Shown: in pieces, positions 8,941 through 17,615 of the stretch
Layout: each line of letters starts with the position of its first letter
How positions within the stretch are numbered: the stretch's first letter is position 1
Assembly: GCA_000023185.1 (NCBI GenBank)
Contig: CP001622.1
Location: forward strand, 1,550,001 to 1,614,000
Length of the DNA stretch: 64,000 bases
Direction of reading: 5' to 3'
Origin: Rhizobium leguminosarum bv. trifolii WSM1325
GTDB taxonomy: Bacteria; Pseudomonadota; Alphaproteobacteria; Rhizobiales; Rhizobiaceae
Made by a program: the position numbers and the translations under genes
Notes under the pieces: generated by a model
Told to the model about the DNA's origin: nothing
Database searches by the model: none
What the model saw: only the letters and a program-made list of their open reading frames with translations

Positions 8941-11859
8941 TCACACGGCTTTTTGCTTTGCGGTGTTGCTCCTAGCCTTCCCGTCACAAGATGGATAACG
9001 GACGCAACTCAGGAATGGACCATACCGGCCGCTTCGCTCCACGAACCAGCCGTCTTTGCATTGCGGGCATTTCGGCGCATTCGCCCCACATCCACATGAA
9101 ACCTCCTGTGACCCGACTTTCGGTCGGGGCAGGGCGGTGCCGCAGGCTTGGCATGCTGGCAGCACGTTGTCGCAGTGCTGCACATGCTCGCAGCGAAACC
9201 ACATGCGATCATCTTGACCCCGCGCGACAAGCAACCGTCCACCGCACTCTCCGCACTCTTGCGTCTTCTCAGGTCCCGACGATACCGCCCCAACGCCGTA
9301 CGCGGGGTCGCTTCGCAATTCGGTCACGAAGGACGAAGGACGCGAAGCTGAGGCAAGGATGGTCAGGGTCCGGCGCGCCCGCGTCATCGCGACGTACATC
9401 ACCCGCCGCTCCTCAGCATTCTCGAAAGACTCCTCTTCGGGCGAGACGAGGGAGAGCAGGGCGTCGTCGACGGCCTCCGAAGGAAAGCCCATGCGACCGC
9501 TGTCGGCCTTCAGAAGAACAACGTGGTCGGCTTCGAGTCCTTTCGAGGAATGGATCGTCTTGAAGCTGATGCGCAATTGCGGGAAGCGTCGCTGAATACC
9601 CCGCATGTCGGGTTCGAGAAACCTATAGCGCCCTAGCAGGAGTACGCTGGCCGTGTCCCCGACGCCGCAGCCGGTTGAAATCGAGGCAAGGATCTCGAAG
9701 AGCCTCCGCCCATCGTCACCCGCTGCTGCCGCAACTATCTTGATCGAGGGCTCAGTCGCCGTCCCAGCGGGAACGATCTGCTTCTCGATCTGCGCTGGGT
9801 TCTTGAGGACGAAGGTCCTTGCTGCGAACGCAATCTGGTCTACGGACCTGAAGGTGCGTCCCAGATCGACAGTGCGATGCACGCCAGTCTCTCCGTCGAA
9901 GCTTCCACCGAACTCGTCGCCGAAGTTGCGCATCAGATGGATGTCGGATCCCGCAAAACGGAAGATCGACTGCCAGTCGTCACCGACGGCGAAGATGCGG
10001 ACGTCCGGATGTTGAACTTTCAATGCCTTCACCAGTCTGCCCCGGCTCTGCGAGATGTCTTGGAACTCGTCGACCAGTATGTGACGGAACGGGCTGTGAT
10101 ATTGGCGGGCTTCCACATATTGCGCGGCCCTCAGGATCATGTCTTCGAAATCGATACGTCCCTTCAAGCGCTTCTCGTATTCTTCGAACACCGGTGCGAA
10201 GACCGAAAGGAAAGCTTCCGCGCGAGCGCCCTGCTTTAACCTCTCCGCTTTGGCTGCGCAGCCGGAGATCGCGTAGCCGCCGCTCTTGTACTTACGAAGG
10301 AAAGTGCCGAGCAACTGCGAGAAGGTGTCGACCTGCTTCAGTTCGACGACGCGGTCGAAGATCTCTTCGACCGGGCGGGGCTTGAGAGTCACATGGTTCT
10401 CGAGCTTCTCCGCCAAGACGGTCAGCAGGCGTCCTTCCTGCCGCTCGTAGCTGTACGTCTCGATGAGCGTCGTCTCGTGCGTCGTATGGATCTCGCGCTT
10501 CCACTCCATGCCGGCGAGATACTTATCGCGATCGACGAAGGGCGCCGTAATCAGCCGTTCAACGCCGTCGGACGCCGTCTGGCGTCTCACGCCAAAGTGC
10601 TCAAGGTAGACGCCACTCTCAGTGAGACGAAAGTCGGGGCAATAATCCCGGAATCCACCGCCGGAAACCTTATATTCGTAAAGTGGTTCGTATTCGTATT
10701 CGACGCCGTTCTCGTATAGCCAATTCGCGATCTGCAGCTCTTCGTAGCTTTTGACCTTTTCACCCTGAAGGGTACGCAGATCCTGCTTCTCAATGTGCGC
10801 GTAGTAGTCGTGCTTGGTCTTGAAATCCCACTCTGTCTTGGTCTCTGCCAAGAAGTGGGCGAACCATTTGATGATCGCTTTGGCGACCTCGGGATCGGTC
10901 CGCACGAGATCCTTCAGAATCTGTTTGATGGTGTCGATGAAGGCAGCATCGTCGGTGGCGTGATTGGCAAGAGCAGGCTTCGATCCTTCGACCTCTCCGA
11001 TGATGTCGTACGCGAGCGCGTGGAAAGTCCGGGCCACCAACGGTACCCCAGATCGCGCCTCGACGCGCTCCGACATCTCCTCGGCGGCGTTCTTCGCAAA
11101 CGCTAGTAGCAGGATTTCCTCAGGCTGACGGATGCCGGCCTTTGCGAGATAGGAGGCCTTGGCGGTTATCACGCTCGTCTTTCCGGAACCGGCACCCGCA
11201 AGGACCAACGTCGCATCCTCGTCGACTACAACGGAGAGCCGCTGTTCTGGCGTCAGCGGCTTGCTTTCGATGGTGTCGAAGAAGTCCTTCCAAGTTTCAA
11301 GCTCGGCTTCGACGAACTTTGAGACTGCCAATTCTCGCGCTGTGCGGGGATCGGCAACGAACTTCCTTACGAACGCGACGATATCGGCCGCTTCCCTTCC
11401 GATAGCTTGCGGCTGCAGCCTCGACAGCAAGTTCGCATCGAGAGACCTCGCCTCTTCCAGTACAGATGTAAGACTGCAGGCCGAGGGGTAGCGGTCGGGA
11501 GAGAGCAGACCGAATATTACAGAATGCAGTCGGAAGAACCGATCCGCCTCGCTGGAGAGAGCCGAGAGGTTGTAGTCCGTCCAGGCGGTCTCGACCTCGT
11601 TCGAGAAGGCGACGGCGCGGGAATGTTGGGCGCCACGCATGACGATGTCGTCACCCCCCATGACGGGAATAACCAGCGTTGTCCCAAAGACTCTTTTGCG
11701 CAGGATTGGGGAAGATGTGACGCTGGCGAGAGATACTGACGTCGTCCGTCCCCGCTTGGTGAATGTCAGTTGATGCCCGTCAAGTTCCACCGCCCGAACC
11801 GTGCTTCCGAAAGGATTCGAGAGAAGGCCAAGGAACGTGCGTTGATAGAGTCTGGGCAA
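8941..11859 (-). CDS. UvrD/Rep-family SF1 helicase resembling helicase IV (HelD), with C-terminal zinc ribbons
   Basis: This 972-residue protein begins at TTG 11859, with an AAGG ribosome-binding stretch ahead. Residues 1-100 resemble the small N-terminal domain of E. coli helicase IV. The SF1 core has Walker A AGAGSGKT (221-228), motif II VDEFQD and later helicase motifs (DWQSIFRFAGSD; VMYVAMTRAR). The C-terminus carries several Cys pairs, ending in a topoisomerase-type zinc ribbon (CPQC then SCVRYPSC). It should unwind DNA in the 3'-5' direction using ATP. It is considerably longer than HelD (about 680 residues) because of an insert of about 250 residues after Walker A and the zinc ribbons. 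The insert includes a segment (NGVEYEYEPLYEY ... YCPDFRL) typical of nuclease-like inserts in such helicases. Helicase class is certain; cellular role in this island is not. Confidence 0.9.
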   Translation of the reverse strand: MPRLYQRTFLGLLSNPFGSTVRAVELDGHQLTFTKRGRTTSVSLASVTSSPILRKRVFGTTLVIPVMGGDDIVMRGAQHSRAVAFSNEVETAWTDYNLSALSSEADRFFRLHSVIFGLLSPDRYPSACSLTSVLEEARSLDANLLSRLQPQAIGREAADIVAFVRKFVADPRTARELAVSKFVEAELETWKDFFDTIESKPLTPEQRLSVVVDEDATLVLAGAGSGKTSVITAKASYLAKAGIRQPEEILLLAFAKNAAEEMSERVEARSGVPLVARTFHALAYDIIGEVEGSKPALANHATDDAAFIDTIKQILKDLVRTDPEVAKAIIKWFAHFLAETKTEWDFKTKHDYYAHIEKQDLRTLQGEKVKSYEELQIANWLYENGVEYEYEPLYEYKVSGGGFRDYCPDFRLTESGVYLEHFGVRRQTASDGVERLITAPFVDRDKYLAGMEWKREIHTTHETTLIETYSYERQEGRLLTVLAEKLENHVTLKPRPVEEIFDRVVELKQVDTFSQLLGTFLRKYKSGGYAISGCAAKAERLKQGARAEAFLSVFAPVFEEYEKRLKGRIDFEDMILRAAQYVEARQYHSPFRHILVDEFQDISQSRGRLVKALKVQHPDVRIFAVGDDWQSIFRFAGSDIHLMRNFGDEFGGSFDGETGVHRTVDLGRTFRSVDQIAFAARTFVLKNPAQIEKQIVPAGTATEPSIKIVAAAAGDDGRRLFEILASISTGCGVGDTASVLLLGRYRFLEPDMRGIQRRFPQLRISFKTIHSSKGLEADHVVLLKADSGRMGFPSEAVDDALLSLVSPEEESFENAEERRVMYVAMTRARRTLTILASASRPSSFVTELRSDPAYGVGAVSSGPEKTQECGECGGRLLVARGQDDRMWFRCEHVQHCDNVLPACQACGTALPRPKVGSQEVSCGCGANAPKCPQCKDGWFVERSGRYGPFLSCVRYPSCDGKARSNTAKQKAV

Positions 11860-12146
11860 TGTAGTGCCTTGAATAGTCGCCGAGGTTCGCCAATGCTTGT
11901 CCGAGGCGCAACGAGTGAAACGTTGCTCTGATGCGGCCTAGGCTACTGGGTCAGTAGTTAACATCAGGCCAATGATCGTGCTCTCGCAGTGAATTCGGAC
12001 TTGCGCTAGAAGCGAAGTACCCATCGTCAGGGTGGATGGCGCTGAGGGAGGCTCCTGCAGCCTGACGAAGTGAGGTCGTTCAGACGTAGCCAAGTGGACT
12101 GAGCAGGTGTAGCCCCGTCCTAGACGTCGTCACAATGCTTGCGTGA

Positions 12147-13823
12147 TCAGGCCCCGGCAACGATTTCGTCGAAAAGACTCATCTGCCGCCCGTCGAGCTC
12201 CTCGACGATCCGTTCCTTCGTCTTCGAGCTTCGGAAAAGCTGATAATGGGCTGTTCTAGTCTGCCGGCACGCTCTCGCCACCAACGACAAAGCTTGTACC
12301 GCAAGGTTTCGCGCAGCATCGCCGACAGGGACCTCCCGGTTGGATCGCGTGAGGATCAGGGACGCCGCGTACAAGACGAACCAGTGCCCGTAGACTAGAA
12401 ATTGAGATTCCCCGCCGGCGTTCTTAGCCTCTCTCAGTCGGAGTTGATAATCGTCGCGCATCCCCTCAATGATAAGGTAGAGTTCGAAGATGCGGCAGAG
12501 TTCGTCGATCCCGTAGTGCTCGTGGAAGATGGAGGCGAAGCGGTCGCCGAAGATCGAGTCGGAATCGGCCTTGGCGCGATCCGGCTCACGGAGCTTGTAG
12601 GCTAGCAGAACCTGTCCCATCTTCAACGCGTCGATCCGCCTCTCTGGCTCCACGTCGATGTGCATATTTCTCTTGCGCTCGAAAAAGTATCCCTTGTCCC
12701 TGAAGGCCGTTTCGAGCTTCTTTAGCGCCGGATGGTTTGCACGCAGGTCGCGCGATTGGATTCTTGCCTGACTGTTGGTTGCCACGGCTACTCGTTCGGC
12801 GATGTCGTCGCGATTGGTCGCATAGATCCTCACCAGGAGAACTACCTTTTGCAGATCCTCCGGGGATCGGCGGAATGCCTCCATCAGGGAGTGAGATGTC
12901 TGCGCACCGTTCACGATCTGGAAGTCATCGATCCTGATGACGGGGCTGACGTGAGCCTTGTTGAACGAATAGTTCCGGCAAGTGATCGTGATGCCATTGT
13001 TGAGATACCAGAACAGGTAGCTGTCGGGTGAGGCTGCAGTCTCGATGATGTTGCTGTTGTACCCTCCGTTCGCCCCAAGAAATACACGAAGGTTCTCGTT
13101 GAAGAGATGGCGCTTTACGGACCTTTGGTCGTCCGTCTGGATGAGCCTGACATAGGAAAGGGCGTCGACGGAAGCTATGACGCCGCGGACATCTCCGTCG
13201 ATGCGCTCGAGCGTGTCACGTCCAATCGCCTGCAGTGTGCCGCATTCCTGGGTTCGACCTGAATGGCCTAGGTCGCGAAGAATGTCGCGCGGCGCGTACT
13301 CCTCGTACTCGACGCCGGGGAGATTTCGGAGAGCGCTCTCCAACATTCCCTTAGCGGAGGTATGAAGACAGGCGCCATTTGTGCAGAACACCAGGCGATA
13401 GTTGCAGATGATGCCGCGGCGATGCATTTCCCAAATTCGGCTTACAGCCTCCCTAACCTGGAGATTGCCGTTGCCGGACAGCCAGTCCTCCTGATCGAAG
13501 AGAGCCTGCACAAATCGGATCACCTTAAGGACTTCGCTGTCGTTAATTGTGCGGTCGGTAGACTTGTGAGAGATACGGTGCTTCGATTGAAAAATGAAAA
13601 TTTCGGCGCGTTCGTCCCTCTCGATAATTTCAATCGCATCCACACCGAGATCGTTTCCGCCATCGACAACCATTTCCGGGAAATCAGTATCCCGCTCTGG
13701 AAAGAACTGCTCCAGAACTAGGTAGAGAAACGAAAGTGATGGCGCGCGGAGGTTATGGCGCCTGGCCGTCCTCTCAACTCGCGCTTCAAGAATGTCCCAC
13801 TCGATTGCTGTAATGACTGGCAT
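12147..13823 (-). CDS. AIPR-family (abortive infection/phage resistance) protein
   Basis: This 558-residue protein has the AIPR core: a segment ending NLRVFLG, then NSNIIET, FWYLNNGITITC (about 260-285) and FQIVNGAQTS (about 300). These are the most conserved stretches of the family. The N-terminus has a PD-(D/E)xK-like arrangement, Asp58/Asp62 in NDLGVDAIEI followed by FQSK (Q79, K81), so it may be a nuclease. AIPR proteins are linked to abortive infection of phages; mechanism is not settled. It is transcribed alone, with an untranslated gap on each side. Family assignment is firm, nuclease activity is inferred. Confidence 0.88.
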   Translation of the reverse strand: MPVITAIEWDILEARVERTARRHNLRAPSLSFLYLVLEQFFPERDTDFPEMVVDGGNDLGVDAIEIIERDERAEIFIFQSKHRISHKSTDRTINDSEVLKVIRFVQALFDQEDWLSGNGNLQVREAVSRIWEMHRRGIICNYRLVFCTNGACLHTSAKGMLESALRNLPGVEYEEYAPRDILRDLGHSGRTQECGTLQAIGRDTLERIDGDVRGVIASVDALSYVRLIQTDDQRSVKRHLFNENLRVFLGANGGYNSNIIETAASPDSYLFWYLNNGITITCRNYSFNKAHVSPVIRIDDFQIVNGAQTSHSLMEAFRRSPEDLQKVVLLVRIYATNRDDIAERVAVATNSQARIQSRDLRANHPALKKLETAFRDKGYFFERKRNMHIDVEPERRIDALKMGQVLLAYKLREPDRAKADSDSIFGDRFASIFHEHYGIDELCRIFELYLIIEGMRDDYQLRLREAKNAGGESQFLVYGHWFVLYAASLILTRSNREVPVGDAARNLAVQALSLVARACRQTRTAHYQLFRSSKTKERIVEELDGRQMSLFDEIVAGA

Positions 13824-14209
13824 CTAATACTCGTCGCCCTTAATAACGCCGCGAGTCTATACGGACGCGGTAGGCATGTAAGTGCCGAGCGTTCGATATC
13901 CCCAGGAAACATGCAACCGTCGGGCGAGAGACAGCCCGATCCTATCAGTTGCCAACCTTGGAGCCGAGGCTTCAGTCCGTGCAAAGCTATCGACGGCGGC
14001 GACCTGCCGGGCCTGGCGGATCGCGAGGACTTCAAACTGCCTACCGGGAGAGGACGGCCAATGTGTCCGATTCAAGACTCCCCCATCGTTCGAGACCGCC
14101 ACGACGTCGAGGATGAAGCCTCAGCGCAGCACTCCATCGACGTGCCCATTGCCACTTCCGATGCATTTTGCCATGAGCGTGCGGGTATCGCTCGGGAGGG
14201 ATTTGGCGA
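13824..14209. other. Divergent intergenic gap
   Basis: These 386 bases separate the divergent AIPR and nuclease-like genes and should hold both promoters. Several frames are open across it but none has a ribosome binding site or protein-like composition. A strong Shine-Dalgarno stretch (GGGAGGG) lies just before 14210. Nothing else was recognised. Confidence 0.45.
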
Positions 14210-15556
14210 ATGGCTCGGAACGTTCTCTGGACTGCACAGCGTCATGGACAGGACTGGGATGACCCGTACGTCCTGACTGCACTCGAGTGGATGACTTCCT
14301 TTGTCGCATCTTTGGATTGGACGCGACGGATCGAGCAGACAAGTACCTTCTTCGAAGCGGCGAAAAAGAGCTGGGCGTCCGGGGTTCGCGTTCCGTTGTA
14401 CGACCCGGCCGATGGAATCGCTTGGTATGCCCATCAGGCGACGACCTATGGCGATCATAAGTTCCGCCCCGATCTGTTCGAGCCGGAGGCATACCGTATC
14501 GCGCCGCTGTTTCGGCGCATCGGACACGTGCTGAGTGATCTGAAAAAAGTTAGAGGGGTTGATGTGCGGGTTGCACGACTGATGTCGGACGGCCGAATGC
14601 AGCCCGACGACGGCTTTTATGAGTTGCTGGTAGCTGCTGCGTATTCCAGGCGTGGTTGGGATGTCTCCTTCGTTCCTGAAAAGCCAGGGCTTCAAAAGCA
14701 GCAGGATCTGATCGTCGAAAAGCCAGGATCAAGTTGGGCAGTCGAGTGCAAGCGTGCTGGCCGCTCGAAATACGCGCGGAAGGAACGTGATGCTGGACAT
14801 CAAATGGCCGACGCAGTCCACGCACTGTCGCGTCGTAAGAACCGGTCCATGCAAATCATGGCGGTATTCGAGGACGAGGTTGCGAACCTCGATCCATCGT
14901 ACCTGGAAGAAAAGGCGCGTCGCTTCATGCGGAGACCGGGAAGTTACAGTTGGTCAGACGAAGGCGGCTTCGGTGTCGTCAGCGACGTCCAATGGGCGGG
15001 CCTTCGACAGGTTCTCCGGGTTGACGACATCAGCTTCGGCAGCAGTCGAATGATCGAACTGTTGATGGGATCTCATGAACACGACGTCGACTACAGCTTG
15101 GGCGGCGCGTGGACGGCCGCAGAGGGAAGGCCTTTCCATGCGACCAGCGTGCAGCATGTCAGTCTAGTCGGATGGAGTACGAGCTCGGAGGAGTCCGCTC
15201 GAAGAAAGGCGCAGCATTTCCGAGGAATAGTTGGTCGGGCATGCGAACAGTTGCCTGGCGACCGACCGGGCGCAATCCATGTCGGTTACGAGGCAGTCGG
15301 TGGGAACACCGTTGAGGGACTCCGCCATCGTCTGAACAAGCAGCAGATGGAAAATTTCGATCCGGGGAGCAGCCAGCTTCAGGTCGTATACGGAAACTAC
15401 TTCATGCCTGAGCATGTGACCGATCGCAACGAGAGTTCAGCCGTGACAGAGACGATCGCATGGTATCCCGCGAAGGACTCCAAAAGCGAACCGTTGGAAA
15501 AGCACATGTTGTTCGTCGACGAGGATCCTACTCCCGGCACCCACTTTAGTTCCTAG
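14210..15556 (+). CDS. Hypothetical protein with a PD-(D/E)xK nuclease-like signature
   Basis: This 448-residue protein starts at ATG 14210 behind GGGAGGG. In the middle it shows E138 in GFYELLVAAAY, then D166 in QQDLIVEKPG, then AVECKRA with E179 and K181. The helix, Asp and ExK order is that of restriction-endonuclease-like folds. The first 130 residues and the last 230 were not recognised. It is divergent from the AIPR gene and faces another possible nuclease at 15602, their ends about 45 bases apart. A role in DNA cleavage during defence is inferred from the motif and setting; no named family can be given. Confidence 0.65.
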   Translation: MARNVLWTAQRHGQDWDDPYVLTALEWMTSFVASLDWTRRIEQTSTFFEAAKKSWASGVRVPLYDPADGIAWYAHQATTYGDHKFRPDLFEPEAYRIAPLFRRIGHVLSDLKKVRGVDVRVARLMSDGRMQPDDGFYELLVAAAYSRRGWDVSFVPEKPGLQKQQDLIVEKPGSSWAVECKRAGRSKYARKERDAGHQMADAVHALSRRKNRSMQIMAVFEDEVANLDPSYLEEKARRFMRRPGSYSWSDEGGFGVVSDVQWAGLRQVLRVDDISFGSSRMIELLMGSHEHDVDYSLGGAWTAAEGRPFHATSVQHVSLVGWSTSSEESARRKAQHFRGIVGRACEQLPGDRPGAIHVGYEAVGGNTVEGLRHRLNKQQMENFDPGSSQLQVVYGNYFMPEHVTDRNESSAVTETIAWYPAKDSKSEPLEKHMLFVDEDPTPGTHFSS

Positions 15557-15601
15557 CCCTGAGACTCTGATGAACGCTCAGGAAGATTTGTCGTCTCCAC
15601 G

Positions 15602-16618
15602 TCAGTCGATCCTATCCCAGCGCGGCCGGTCCCGGTCCGCCGGCTCACCGGCCGAGATCGTCACGGTCAGGGTCGCGGCGGGCAGCAACCGGCCGTCCCA
15701 GCGTCGCCCCGACAGTGTCTCGGAAATGATCCCGATGACTTTCTCGTCACCTCGCACGATCCTTGAAACGAGATCGTCACTCTCGCTGCGCAAGTCGAAG
15801 CCGTGCCGTGGTCCGCGGCCATCGAAAGAGCTGCGCCGGAGGTGAGGTTCGGCACCAGGGACATGCTGAACGATGAACCAGGAAAGCGGCGTGGCGGTCG
15901 TCAACAGCCCCTCATGCACGCCCCCCAACGTCTTTGGACAACCTTCGACGTCGGCGATGAATATCCCCGCGGCGAGGGTAGGGGAGCCGTTCAAGACATC
16001 ATCCCTGATCTGGAGGCCAGTGGCGTAATCGAAGATCTCGGACCCTAATGCCTTCGACCGAAAATAGGACAGTTCTGATCTGGTCCGGTGGTCGAGCTCC
16101 TCGGGTCGTGGACAATACAGAAGGTAGCGGAAGAAGTCATCGTCGACAAACCGGATAAGCTCTCGAATGCGCGCGTCCTGGTTTGCATCGAACGCGTTGA
16201 ACGTCGCCCTCGGCTCGTAGCGTCGACTCGGATCGTATCTTGTCTCGTAGATTCGCTTTGCCTGCAGAAGCCACGATCTCTGGCCCGACAGCTCAGGCTC
16301 GTAGTGATTTTCGTATCGAACGATCAGTCCGAGATCGGCTTGTGAAACACGGTTCTCGAAATCTTTGCGGTATGCGTGTGTTTCAAGGTTGAATGCGACC
16401 GACGTCGGATCTGAAACCGAAGCCAGATCGTCACGTAGGTTCTGGATGCTGTACCCAATCCCTTCGCGGAGCTGAACGTCTTCGTCGAGCAAGTCGACGA
16501 GCATCGCGGTCATTCCTTCCTCGTCGCGAGGCCGGGGGTAGGTCATGTACCTAGTAACATGCCGGTCAATGGCGTCGAAATACTTCAAAAGCTTGTCGAT
16601 AGCAAATGACGAAAGCAT
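15602..16618 (-). CDS. Hypothetical protein with a possible D-QxK nuclease core
   Basis: This 338-residue protein starts at ATG 16618. The N-terminal third has acidic helices (DEEGMTAMLVDLLDED), then D95 in QADLGLIVRYE and QAK at 119-121 in SWLLQAKR. This resembles the D...(E/Q)xK pattern of restriction-endonuclease folds with Gln in place of Glu. Cys/His zinc motifs are absent, and no membrane helix or signal peptide is seen. The family was not recognised. It is convergent with the neighbouring nuclease-like gene and lies just after a decayed metallophosphatase. The nuclease idea is inference from a short motif. Confidence 0.55.
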   Translation of the reverse strand: MLSSFAIDKLLKYFDAIDRHVTRYMTYPRPRDEEGMTAMLVDLLDEDVQLREGIGYSIQNLRDDLASVSDPTSVAFNLETHAYRKDFENRVSQADLGLIVRYENHYEPELSGQRSWLLQAKRIYETRYDPSRRYEPRATFNAFDANQDARIRELIRFVDDDFFRYLLYCPRPEELDHRTRSELSYFRSKALGSEIFDYATGLQIRDDVLNGSPTLAAGIFIADVEGCPKTLGGVHEGLLTTATPLSWFIVQHVPGAEPHLRRSSFDGRGPRHGFDLRSESDDLVSRIVRGDEKVIGIISETLSGRRWDGRLLPAATLTVTISAGEPADRDRPRWDRID

Positions 16619-16645
16619 AGAGTCTCCCTTCCGGTCGCGGATGGA

Positions 16646-17113
16646 TTATGTCGCGTGTCGCTCGTTGTCCAGCCCATGAGCGATCGTCGCCTGGCACGGG
16701 TGTAGCCTCGTGACCAAGGAGGATAGGAGAATTAGGACGCCGCCGACCGCCGATCGAGAATGAGGACCTTTCCGTAGGACAAAAACGTGGCCCTGATCCA
16801 CGACGCGATGTTCGGCATCGCGCATGGCTGCAACATGGGAGGGGTGTGCCTCGAGCGCCGCCAGCATCTCCAAGATCATGCGCTTAAGTTCGTTCCAATG
16901 TTCCGCTGGCGTAACGTCGTAGGAAAGCGCCGTTGCGGCACCGCCGTTGCACATCCAGTTCATCAGGTCGTAGTCTCGACTGTAGGGGTTGTCGATAAAC
17001 CTCAGTACGAAGTCTTCATGGTTTCCACGAAGCAGCTTACTGCCGGAAACATCCCGGAGAGTTGTGATGACCAGGTCCATGGCCTGCCTGCTCCAGATCC
17101 ACTGCAATGACAC
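16646..17113 (-). pseudogene. Remnant of a PPP-type metallophosphatase
   Basis: The frame encodes the middle of a metallophosphatase: AMDLV, then RGNHEDFVLRF, NWMCNGGAATALSY and VVDQGHVFV. Each has a counterpart in the intact gene at 21493-22290 (NAMDLVV, LGNHEEFLLYF, HWMRNGGLACAASYG, VVDTGHIFV). The N-terminal DxHG and GDxxDRG metal motifs and the C-terminal HGH motif are all missing. After HVFV the sequence diverges, as expected of a frameshift or deletion. It cannot bind the two-metal centre and is called a pseudogene. It is a diverged relative rather than a recent copy of the intact gene. Confidence 0.7.
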
Positions 17114-17405
17114 GCAACGCGAAAAGCAGACATATAAGCGCTCGGCGCCAAGGTCTCCTTCTGGCCCGGAACGCGGTGGGCCGGAAAACTATCTCGACGA
17201 GCGCATCTGGGACTTCGTGCTCTCATTGCCGAGATAGCTAGCGGCCTGGTGTGTGCTTACGCCTTCCACACACCCGTCTTTCATGCCACGACCTCCACGC
17301 GCGCTCCGCACAACTGCGCGTACTTGTGTCGCATCAACCAAAGCGCGAATGTCACCTTGAGGTAAGCGGTTTTCCTGCTAGTTTGATTGTGTTGGGGGAA
17401 GAATC

Positions 17406-17615
17406 GTGGACACAACAGGAAATAAGGACGGCGCGACCGCGCCGCCAGTAAAGCTGAAGTCTGTCGCCGCCACTATCCTCGGTGAGTTTTTTGATGTCCT
17501 GCAGGCAGAGGAAGGCTTCGAGGAAGTGACCCCCAGGCTCCGCAGGGTCGTCCTCGAAGACGGCGTCTTTGCCGAGCCTTCGATCCGCGCCGCTCTGTTT
17601 CCGGACGCATCATGA
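17406..17615 (+). CDS. Small hypothetical protein coupled to the SMC-like ATPase
   Basis: A 69-residue protein begins with GTG 17406, with a GGGGAA ribosome-binding stretch just ahead. It is a short helical protein (SVAATILGEFFDVLQ) with a variable polar start and no cysteines or membrane helix. Its stop overlaps the ATPase start as ATGA (17612-17615), so the two are translated together. Small helical proteins coupled to SMC/ABC ATPases are known in defence systems, where they bridge ATPase and effector. Here that role is inference from context only. Confidence 0.65.
   Translation: MDTTGNKDGATAPPVKLKSVAATILGEFFDVLQAEEGFEEVTPRLRRVVLEDGVFAEPSIRAALFPDAS

Noticed and set aside
2497..11859. A complete DISARM system
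   Set aside because: No DUF1998 gene, and the helicase is SF1 UvrD-like rather than the DrmA type.
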